From contig NW_004450277.1 of NCBI RefSeq assembly GCF_000321225.1, positions 288,559 to 352,558 of the forward strand: 64,000 nt of DNA, in the 5' to 3' direction. Source of the DNA: Odobenus rosmarus divergens (taxonomy: Eukaryota > Chordata > Mammalia > Carnivora > Odobenidae). Below are positions 24,101-36,100 of the stretch, piece after piece; the stretch's first letter is position 1; each line of letters starts with the position of its first letter. The notes under the pieces are model-generated. The model ran no database searches and was not told the origin of the DNA. It saw nothing but the letters and a program-made list of their open reading frames with translations. The position numbers and the translations under genes are program-made.

Positions 24101-27100
24101 AGCCCCACTCTCCCTTTTTTTCCTCATGCCATTCATTTATTTGAAAATGAAAACAGGGTTAATTTATCCTGTAAAAAATTTTCATGTTCCAGTTTTGGCT
24201 GGAATACATGTATCCTCATGTGTCTATTTAACTCATTCTTCTATCCTTCATGCTTCTTTTAATCTGGGAGTTATATCTACATCCAGGCTGCTGTGTAATT
24301 ACGACTGCATCATATTAGAAGACACTTAATGTCTGGCTATCCCATTTTTAGTGTTAAGATTGATCTATGGGCTCAGGTGCTAGCAGCCTGATCTATTCAT
24401 TATAAAGTTCTCCATCAACCTATTACCTAAGGGTTTTAGCAAACATTGACGATTGGTGCCTAGGTACATTATTTCAGGAGAAGTTGCGACATGGTTATTT
24501 TTGATTCTTTCGGTTCTTCCAAGGCTAGGAATTTTAATCTTCATAATTATAAACTCCAGGTCTGATTCCCAGTTAGGGTGGCAGAGCTTCCAGGTGCCAC
24601 TGTGGAAGCCCTGGGGGGATTTTTGCTTGCCACCTGGTTGGAGGGTCCTCACAGCACTTGAGGCAGACGCCAGAGACTCTGCACGTTCTACATAATGAAT
24701 TCTACATTAGAAGAATGACCTGCATCCCACACAACTTTCGAAAGTCTTGTTAGGTATTCAGGGAGGCGTAAAGCCTTCATAAATTACCCAAGTCTAATGA
24801 GACACTGTCCATCTAATATTTTGTTTGCCATTCTCCTAAGAACTGGTCATCATTTCTGAAAAGTCATGTTAGTAACAGCAATACAGTTTATACTATTTGA
24901 GTTTTGCTCCAATACATCTGTATATGCCAGCTTCTGTTATTGTCAAATTCAACATAATTCCATATACAAGTGCAAATGTCTGACTAAATTTTCCAGTGTA
25001 ACTGTGCTCAGGCATCTACACAATCAAATAGACATTATCTTACTAATTACTCTCTATTTCTCATTTATATTATAGTTAGGACTTTATACTGATTCCTTTT
25101 GAAGTGTGCATTCAATTAGATTACCTGTGAATTTCATCTCAAGAGAAGTAAAGGAGATTTCACAGAATATTTGTTTTGACATGGGCAGTGAGTCTGAAAG
25201 AGCTGAGAATTACTATCTACTTAAAGTGTAAAAATCCACCCCAACCTCCTTGATTGCTGTCCAGTGCTTGTTCTTCAATCTCGCCACCATATTCTGGCTA
25301 CATCACAGCAGAGCACTGCAGTGGGATTTGACACTTGAACTGCAGCCCTGGCCCTGCCTCTTTATTAGTGGCTGGTGACCTCAGGCAGGTCATCTTACCT
25401 CTGTTCCTGTCTATAAAATAAGGTTAGATCAGACAAGCTGTTCCCAACCCTTCAACTACTTTTTATTATTCAACCTCCCCATAGGATTTCCGAAGAGTGC
25501 CAAAGAGACTTACCAATTGTTATTTATTGTAATGAACTGATTTCCCATTTTTTTTTTTAACTAATCAAAGATATAAAACTGCAAAACAGGATAAAGTAAC
25601 AGTGGTAGTGAACACTTACTGAGTGCTTATTATGGCCCCACAGTGAACCCCCAGGCCCCAATTACTACCACACTGGGGACTCCACATTGGGAAGCGCTGT
25701 CTCAGCCAGAGACTAAGGTCTTCCACTGGTTCTTGTCTCTTTCCTCAGAGCACGAGAGTCTCCTGTCGTAGATGCTGCCACCCTAACCTGCTAAGATCCT
25801 GGATGAGACATGCTCATACCCCATGCTGTTTTGGAAAAGTTCTGAAGTTGTCAACGAGGTTAGGTGACTACCATGAATGAAATGAAACAGGCAAGACAGT
25901 TGGCCTACATCCCCTCTGGGAAGGTACTTCTGCATCTGCATTTCCCTGAAATGCCTAGCCCTGGTCCCTGCAACCCGAAGAAGCTGGGTAGTTAGGGTGA
26001 CTAGGAGTCGCACCAGAACTCACTGCTCCACTTACGTCTCCATCCACCAAGACTCTGACAATCTGTTGCAGACACATGGAGGCCAGAGAGGGGGCCAGGT
26101 GGCAGGATGGCTATGGCTAGAATCCGGTAGAAGCACGGGCTGGCTGCCCGCTGGGGGCTCTGTACTCACCAGGGAGGCTGCCGGCTCGTGTGTGGGTGCT
26201 GTGGCTGAATCCGGAGGGGGTCCACCTCTCTGGCAGTGGCAGGCGGAAACTCCTGGTGGGGACTGCTGACGCTAGCCTTGTCCCAGGGCTCATGGATAGG
26301 TGTGATGATTCCAGACACAATGCGAGACCGAAGTTCCTCACTGTTCTTGTAGGTCCTGTAGGAAGGAGACGAGGTGGCAACTGCTGGCACCCGGCTGGCA
26401 ACCCCGTACACACTGTTGTGGCGGCGGCAACGGCGGCCCTGACAGCTCTTGGCTTTGCGCTTGGACTGTTTGCAAGGGTGGGAATGGGCCGCCTGGCGGA
26501 CCTGTGTGAGGGGGGCAACAGCCCGGTGTCGTCGCCGAGATTTGGGCCTAAGCTTCTTAGGCATCTGAGTTGCCCCTCCTCGCTCACCACCCCATTAGAA
26601 AGAGGTGACAGTGCAGGGGCACAGGGCCTGGACTGGCTGCTCCTCCGTACCTGCCCAGCCCTAGCCTCAGCCTCATTGTGTGTTCATCACGTGTCATGGG
26701 AAGGGTCACGGATGGCCAAGGCTCTTAGGGAGATGAACCAGGTTCCTGGCCCAGGTAGGCAGGGCTCTGGGGGCTCAAGGTCCAGTTCTGTCACCAACTC
26801 AGAACCGTCAGAAGGCTGCGCTGGGCCTCTTTTTGTCTGCCTGTGATAGCCAAGCATTGTGAGCTGTAGCTGAGGTGCTGAGGCAGGATGAGGTAGCGAT
26901 GAGTGGGTGGTGCTCTAGAATTCCTAAAAATCTGGTGTTTTAAAATGAGCCATATCCTGGGCCAAAAAGCAAATCTTAAAAAACTGAAACTGTACAGAGT
27001 ATGTTCTCTGACCATATGGAATCATACTAAACATCAAAATAGAAAGAAGTCTCTAAATACATGGAAATTAAGCAACCCAATTCCAGATAACCCTCAAGTC

Positions 27101-30100
27101 AAAGAGGAAGACATAAAAAACAAAAAAATACAAAGCACTGACTAAAAATAAATACCTAACATATTAAAATATGTGGGATGGAGGTGCCTGGGTGGATCAG
27201 TCGGTTGAATGGCCGACTCTTGATTTCGGCTCAGGTCATACCTCAGGGTTGTGAGATCAAGCCCTGCATTGGGCTCCCAGCTCAGCAGGTCATCTGCCTG
27301 GGATTCTCTCCCTCTCCTTCTGTCCCTCCCCCAACTTGTGCATTCTCTCTCTAAAATAAATGTAAAAATCTTAGAAAAAAATATGTGAGGATATGGCTAA
27401 AATACTGTTGAGAGGAAACTTCATAGCGCTAAATGCTTATATTGGAAAAGAGGAAAGAAATCGATAATCAAAATTCTGACCTCAAGAACCTAGAAAAAGA
27501 GCAAATTAAACCAGAAGCAAGGCTGAAGTAAGGAAACAGTAAAGAATAAAAATCAATAAAAGAGAAAAATAGGAAAATGAGAGAGAAAATTAAATTAAAA
27601 AACTGGTTCTTTCAAAAAATGGATAAAATTGACAAACTTCTAGCAAGATTGGCAAACACAAAAAGAGAGAAGACACAAATCACCAATATCAAGAATGACA
27701 TGGGATATTACAACACATGTATTGCCACTGGAAGGATAGTAAGAGAATGCTAACAATAACTTCAACAACTTAGAACATACCAATTCTTCAAAAACCACAA
27801 ACTAACAACTCAGCCAAAATAAAATAATCTAAAGAGTTCTATTACAGTAACAAAATTCATACCTAAGCACCCAAAACAAGAACTCTCCAGAGCCAGATGA
27901 TCTCAGTGGAGAATGCTACCAAACACTTAAGAAGAATTAACACCAATTTACAGTTATTTCCAGAAAACAGGAGAGGAAGAAACACTTCCTAACTCATTTT
28001 ATGAGGCCAGGATTGCCTCATATATATCAAAGCCAGACAAAAGAGGGCATAAAAACAAAACTACAGACATGCATTTCCCACGAACTTGGATGCGCAAATG
28101 CTCAACAAAGTACTAACAAGTTGAATTAAAAAATATATAAAAAGAATCATACACCCCAGGATTCACTGTTGGTATGCAAGGCTGGTTCACTATTCACAAA
28201 TCCCTACCATATCAATAAGCTAAGAAAAATCATATGATCCTATCAATTGATGCAGAAAATGCATCTGACAAATCCATTCATGATAAAAACTCTCAACAAA
28301 CTAGGAAAAGAAGGGAACCTCTTGAGCTTCATAAAGAACACCTACAAAAACCTACAGTTAACAAAATACTTAAGAGGGGCGCCTGGGAGGCTCAGTTGGT
28401 TAAGTGTCTGCCTTCAGCTTGGGTCATGATCTCCAGGTCCTGGGATCGAGCCCCACGTCGGTCTCTCTGCTCAGCAGGGAGCCTGCTTCTCCCTCTTCCT
28501 CTGTCAGTTGCTCCCCCTGCTTGTGCACGCTCTATGTCAAATAAATAAATAAAAACCTTAAAAAAAAAACCCACAATAATATACTTAATAATGAAAGACC
28601 TGAGTTGACTAGAGGATATTTCTGAAGCTAAGTGGGAGGGAGAGACCTGGGAGTAGGAAAGGAGGGAACAAAAGCTGAGCTATGACTTTTTTCCCCCTTT
28701 TAAGGTTTACTGGAATGGGAACAGAGGTAAAAGTCTTACAAATTAAGTTTGTTTCCCTTTAACTGGGAAGACACCAAACAGGTAAAAGTGGCAAATATGG
28801 ATTGTATTCCCATATGGTTTAGGTGGTATGTTCTTGGGACCTTAAATACTGAGTTTTGGAACAAGGCTGCTCATATATATGGAGCAATAATGATACAATA
28901 ACTAGTATTTACTGAGCACTTACTATGTGACAGGCACTGTCCTAAGTCCTTCACAACCATTAACTAAGTAAGTTTTCAGAACACCTATTAGTTACAAATC
29001 CAGTAAATAAAGTCAGAATTTGAATGAAAATAACATTAAAAATAATGAAAGATTGAATACTTTGCCTCAGACTGGGAACATGGCAAGGATGTTCTTTCTC
29101 ACCACTCTCAAATAACGTAACACTGAAGTTCTAGCCATTGCAATAAAGCAATAAATAAGAAAGAAGAAAAAATATAAAGATTAGAAAGAAAAGAATAAAA
29201 CTTCCCTTTTTGCAGATGACATGATAGTCTACCTTGAAATTCCCAAGAAATCTACAAAAAACCCTCCAGGAACAATGAGCTCAGCAAGGTGACCGCATAA
29301 AAGATCAACACACAAAAATAAACTGCATTTCTATATACTAACAATGAATATTTGAAAATCAAAACTAAGAGCAGAACACAATTTATAATCACCCCCCTCC
29401 TCCAGAAAAGAAACAGCAAAAACATGTTCAGGATCTACATGCTGAAAATTACAAAATGATGATGAAAGAATTCAAGTAAGACTTATAAATGGAGATATAC
29501 CGTGTTCATAGTAAAAATGTCAATTTTCCCCATTATAGGTTTAATGATCTCTAGGCTTAATGCAACTCCCAGCAAGTTTTTATTGACATAGACAAGCTTA
29601 TCCTAAAGTTAGTACAGAAAGGCATGGGCCCTAGAATAGCTCAGACTATCTTGACAAGGTAAGTGGGAGGAATCATTCTACTCAATTTTAAGGTCTACTA
29701 TGTAGCTACATTAATCAAAACTGAGTGATACTGGCAGAGGGACACACATAAAGATCAATGGGAAAAAACAGAAAACCTAAAAACAGGCCCACATAAGTAC
29801 AGACAACTGCTTTTTGAAAAAGTTGCAAAAGCAGCTGAATGAAGGAAGAACAAATGGTGTTGGAGCAATTGGACATCCATAGGCAAGAAAACGAATCTCT
29901 GTCTAAACCTCACACCTTATATATAAAAATTAACTTAAAATAGACCACAGACTTAAATGTAAAATATAAAACTATAAAAAGCTTAGGAAAAAACGTAAGA
30001 GAAAATCTTGGGGCTCTAGAGCTAGGCAAAGCATTGACACCAAAAGCATGATCCATAAAATTGATAAAACAAATACTATGAAAATTAAAAACTTTGTGAA

Positions 30101-33100
30101 AGACCCTGTTAAGAGAATGAAGAAACAAACTACAGGCTGGGAGAAAACATTTATAAGCCATCATCTAAGAAAGGACTTGCATCTAAAATATATAAAGAAC
30201 TCTCAAATATACAACAGTAAAAGAACTCAAACAATCCAATTAGAAAATGGGCAAAAGACACAGACACTTTGCCAAAGAAGATACACAGATGGCAAATATA
30301 CACATGGAAAGATGCTCAACATCATTAGCCATTAGGGCAATACAAATTAAAACCATGAGGAAATAATACTACATATCTATGAGAATAACTAAAATGAAGA
30401 AGAGTGACAACACCAAATGCTGGTGAAGATGCAGAGAAATGTTATCACTCATACACTGGTGGTGGACATGTAAAACAGCACAGACACTCTGGAAAATCAT
30501 TTGGCAGTCTCTTAAAAAAACTAAACATGCAACTGCCATTGTGCTCTTGGGCATTTATCACAGAGAAATGAGAATTATGTTCACACTAAGGCCTGTACCT
30601 GAATGTCCATAGCACCTTTACTTGCAATAGCAAACAACTGGAAACAACTAGATATCCTTCAAGGAGTGGTACACCCATACCATGAACTACTACTCACCTT
30701 TACAAAGGAACAAACTATTGATGCATGCAACAACTCAGATGGATGACAACAGCATTATGCTGAGTGAGAAGAGCCAATCCCATTAGCTTAAATTTACATA
30801 TTGTATGATTCCATTTACTTTTTTTTTTTAAGGCAGAGTTTTTTTTTTTTTTTAAGATTTTATTTGTCAGAGAGAGAGAGCATGAGGGAGAATGCACCAA
30901 CAGGGGGAGTGGCAGGCAGGGGGTGAAGCAGGATCCCGTCGGAGCAGGGAGCTCAATGTGGGACTTGATCCTAGAGCCCTGGGATCATGACCTTAGCTGA
31001 AGGCAGACGCTTAACTGACTGAACCACCCAGGTGTCCCTTAACATTCTGGAAATAAGATTTTGGAGATGGAGAATAAGTGGTTGCCAGGGGGTTAGGGAT
31101 GGGGAGGGACAGTGGGTGTGGCAATAAAAGGGCATCAAGAGGGATCCTTATGGGGGCAGCTGGGTGTCTCAGTCAGGTTAAACGTCTGACTCTTGACTTT
31201 GGCCCAGGTCATGATCACAGGGTTGTGAGATCGAGCCTCGCATCTGGCTCCATGCCTGCTTGAGATTCTCTCTTTCCCTGTCCCCTGTCCCTCCCAACCC
31301 TCTCTAAAAAAGAAAAAAAAAAAAAGAGGGATCCTTAGATGTTAAAAAGTTTCTGTATCATTTTATCAATGTCAATATCCTGGCTATAATATCTAGTACA
31401 GTTTTGTACAATGTGATCACTGAGGTAAAATGTATAAGGGATACAAAGAATCTCTGTATTATTTCTTACAACTGCATTTAAGACTACGATTATCTCAGAA
31501 TAAAATTTTTTGTTTTAATTTTTAAGTAGGCTCCATGCCCAGCATGGAGCCCAACATTGGGCTTGAACTCATGACCCTAAGATCAAGACCTGAGCTGAGA
31601 TCAAGAGTTGGACCCTTAACAAACTGAGCCACCCAGGTGCCCCTCAAAATAAAAAGTTTAATTAAAAAATACATTTTTATTATATAACCATAAGATAAAC
31701 TGAGAATACTAGATCAGTGCTTTCAAGTTTTTGCTCACATAGAAGGGGGCCCAAGGAGAGTAAGAGAGAAAGCCCTGGGACTTCAATTTCCTGCCCTTAC
31801 CCTTTCCACCAGAGCAATTTTACTCTAATTTAATATGTCAATCCTAAAGAACACTGTGAAGAAAGAGTTCCGTGGTTCAGAAGTGTAACACGTGCAATGG
31901 CTTGGAAGATCTAAGGGCCTGTGGTCTCTACATCCCTACAACAATCAGGTTCTTGCTCAGAACACAGAACTCTGGGGACCCTGCTGCTTCCCTGACCAAG
32001 TTGGGCGGAAGGGGTAAATCTAAATCCTCTTTCCTTTCAATCAGATGAGCTGTGTGTGATACAGCTGGAAGCCCTCTGATCTCCTACGTGGGATATGTGT
32101 TTACCTGCAGAACTCAAGTCTGAAGTTCTTGCACAATTTCTAAGCCTTAGTAGCACTGCCATTTTGGTAGCAGCAAAAGACAGCTGTAGCCTGTCATCCT
32201 GCAAGGGCAGAACCAGAAGGGGCAGGGCAGAACCAGAAGGGGCACGGCAGAAAGCAATGGATTTATACTCCTTAGCAAATCAGAGTTTGCTCACCGAGGG
32301 GCACAAATTCCCACCTAGTGTGGATGAGACATGCCATGATGACCTAACAAGGAGGGCTGGATGGGGGAAGGTGACTAGAGACAGGCAGTTCAGTGTCGCT
32401 GGCAGTACGATGGAGCAGGGAGGGAGGACCTGATGATCAGGAGGCAGATCCATACCCCAGTTCTCAGAGCCTCAGTTTCCATGGAGATGGTGCCCGGTGA
32501 TGAGATATTTTTCCCTTTGTATGTTTACTAAGAGCTGCTGCACCAGCCCTAAGCACTCTGGGCTGACATCTCGTTTTGTTCTCAGAACACCCTGAGGTAG
32601 TACTGTTGGTTCCCATTTCAATCTTCAAAAAAACAAAACAAAACACTCCCCCAGCACAAAACCCCAACAAATGTACTAAAAAAATAAATAAATAAATGGA
32701 GACACTCACCGTTTCTCTCAGTACTGCTAAGGGAACTAAATGCTATAATGAGCACGTAGAGCCTAGTACAGGACCTGGGTTCTTCCACAGGCTTCATCAC
32801 CTTCTCTTGCAATACAATTCCAGAATGAAGAAGTCAAGAGAAAGGCTCCATCCTTTCCTTACCCACTTTAGGGGTGCAGGGGTCATGGAGCGGGCAGCAC
32901 CCGGAACAGCAGCTCGGGCTGCTCCCTGGGCTGGCCTCACTGCACTCATCCCACCGTCCCCCACATGCAGAACAGGCCCAGGCCCTGCCCTCAAGGAGAT
33001 CACAGGCCAGGGTGGGGAAGACCATCTCTAATCACAAAATACCCACTTATTAAATGCTTAAAACGGTGTTATGAAACCTCAAACATGGTGGGGGGGGCAG

Positions 33101-36100
33101 GCAAGGCTTCTCTGAGGAACTGATGTTTCAATGGGAACTGAAGGAAGAACAGGAGTTAATTGTGCGAGGAGGTTGGGGAGAGTGCTCTAGGCACGGGGCG
33201 GGGGGGGATGTGAAGGGGCTGGGGCATGGTGGCCCGTGGCCCAGGCATAGCAACTAAGGGGGAAGTGGTATGGAACAGGGTTGCAGGGGTTAGGCTTTAG
33301 GCCTCATCAAGGATTTTGTTCTTTATCCTAAGAGCACACAACATTCACTGGAGGGTCCTGAATATTTTTCAGATTAAAAAAATTTTTTAATTGTGGGAAA
33401 ATACATATAAAATTTACCAACATAACCATTTGTTAAGTGTATAGCTCAGTGGTGTTAAGTATGCAGATTATTGCATAATCACCACCACCACCACCACCCA
33501 TCTGAACTCTCCGTCTTACAAAACTGAAACTCTGTACCCAGTAAATAATAACGCCCCATTCTCCATTTCCCCAGCCCTGGCATCCACTATTTTACTTTCT
33601 ATCTCTATGAATCTGACTACTATAGGTATCTCATCTAAGTGGAATCATAAAGTGTTTGTCTGCTTGTGAGTGGTTTATTTTGCTTAGCATAATGTCCTCA
33701 AGGTTATTCCATGTGGAAGCATATGTCCAGCTTTTCCTTCCTTTTTAAAGCTGAATAACTGTAGGTATAGACCACATGTATGTATACCACTGTACATATA
33801 TACTACATTTTGTTTATCCATTCACCTGTTCTAGGTATTCATGGATACCTACATGGCTTCCACCTTCTGGCTATTGTGAATAATGCTTCTATAAATGTGA
33901 GTATACAAATATCTATTCTGGACCCTGCTTTCAATGCTATTGGGTATATGCCCAGAAGCACAATTCTTGGATCATATGGTAATTTAATTTTGTGAGGAAC
34001 CACAACACTATTTTCCATAGTGGCTGCACCATTTTATATTTTCACCAACCGTGCACAAGGATTCCAATCTGTCCACATCCTGGACAACACCTGTTATTTT
34101 CTGTTTTTGTTTTTTTGATAGTAGCCATCCTAATGTATGTGAGGTGGTATCACTGAAGGATTTCAAGCCAGGGTTTTAACCATGACTACGTTTTAAAAAG
34201 GCTGGTCTGACTACTATGTGGGAAATCAACTGAAGGGTGGGGAGCTGGAGTAGAAGTAGGGATCTCCTCATATACAGACTGCATGGAAGAGGGGCAGAGA
34301 CAAAGGGGTGGCCTCAATCATGGAGGCAGATGGTTTGCAAGTCTGAGAAGAGTGGAGTGGGTTCAAATGGTTATTCCTGATTAGATATAATAAAATGCAA
34401 CAGGGTTTCTAGGCAGTTCTGACTGTGAATTTACACTGATGCCAGGCTTCCTCCAAAATCAAGGAGGTCATTGAGGATGGCAAAAAAGTCTTACAATGGA
34501 ATAAAATGGGAATAATTGAGCCTAACCATGTAACAATTTCATTACACTTGTGGAAAAAGAAGCATTCACCTAAGTACCCTCTGAACATAATACCCTGACT
34601 ATATACATCCTCAGTGGGACACAGCTGAACAAAAAGAATTGGAAAGAAATTGTATGTGAAACTTTATTTGTTTGATTTATTCTTCATTGATACTGATGTA
34701 GCAGGTCAGAAACTATGTGTGTATTTTAGGATCAAATGAGTAGATATGTTGAAGAGAGCTAAAGTACAGAATAAAAGAGTAAGAATCCCATGGTGTTAGA
34801 TTAAAAACGAAAGCATCAGTTTAAAATGTAAGAAAAGACTTTAAGGAAAGATTCTAAGCTCTATTCACTCACTGAAAGGGCCTAGAAGCAATGGCATCCT
34901 TGGTATTAATGAGCACATTCAGGGCCCAGATTTTGTTTTTTAAATATGATTCCCCACTAACAGAAATCATGGCTCCTTAGAAAACCAGCTGACTTCAAGG
35001 CAGGGGCAAAAAAAGTACAAGGTGAGGCTAGAACATCTTACTGTGTTAGAACGTTATGAAACACTCTACAAATGATGGGGACATGTCAAAAGGACAAAGG
35101 AGGCAGCCTAAAAGGGTTCCCACTGGTCAACTGTGGAACAACTTAAGCATCCAAAGAACAACAGAAACGGACCATAACTTAGGATACAAAAGAATCTTTA
35201 AGTCTACACTGGTATTTTAAAAAATAAAGGGGACAGGAAGAATAGAAAACTCTTTTTTTGTAAAAAAATGTTCATAAATGTAGAAAGAATGATTAAGATA
35301 GAAAGTTACTGTCTTACATTCATCTCTGTAATAACAGACTCAGGCGAGAATCATCGATAGATGCCAAGACTACTGGATGAAAGACTGCTAGAAGTCTCAT
35401 GAGTCTCAGAGTACTCATGGTCTGCTGGTATAATCCCACAGATCACTTATTAAACACAAAGGAAAACAGATGCCCTTACTAGAGAGAAAGCTGGCAGACA
35501 CCACCAAGTGATCAAACTGAACACAGTCAACGAGACAGACATCTGCACCTGATGTGAGACACTGAGGAGAACACAGCCTCACCTATGTAATGCTCTTGTC
35601 AAAAATGTTCAGTCTGAATCAAATGATGAGCAAATAACCTAATAAATCTGATCACTAGGAAACAATCTGAACATTCTACATGATAACTGACCTTCAAAAA
35701 CACCAAAGCTGTGGAAAACAAACATCTAGGAAACTGTTCTGGATTAAATGGAATTAAAGAGCCATGAAAATAAATGCGATATGGGATCTTTGGTTGGGTA
35801 AGAAAGAACCTGCAAACGAAAAACCAAAACACTAGCTAAAAAGGACACTCCAGGATGACTGCAGAAATATCAACATAAACTGTGTATTAAATGATACTCC
35901 TGCATCTGCGCTACATTTCCCGAGTGTGAGAACTATGTTAAGGTTATATAGGAGGATGCCCTCATATGAACAAGGAGATACTGCTGAAATATTTAGAGGT
36001 GAAGATTCACAAAGTCTGGAGATAATTCTCAGGTGGTACAAAAACAGAATAGACACAGAAAAATTAAGCAAATGTGGCAAAATGTTAAAAAGTGGTAAAC

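Larger units (their letters stand above)
26905..31670 (+). mobile_element. Long plus-strand L1, heavily interrupted
   Basis: L1 ORF2 phrases appear in order. These include the CTATCAATTGATGCAGAAAA block near 28240, CCCTTTTTGCAGATGACATG at about 29202 ([10 protein letters not shown], the RT catalytic site) and the 3' terminal blocks from 30300. SINECs (27181, 28376, 30839, 31151, 31511) and a 442-base non-L1 insert (28599-29040) break it. It ends at an A-rich tail near 31650. It is antisense to PSMF1 and has no intact frame. Confidence 0.9.

Noticed and set aside
23537..24108. Reverse-transcriptase-like frames
   Set aside because: They are parts of a dead L1 ORF2 with frameshifts and stops, so they are annotated as mobile element rather than genes.
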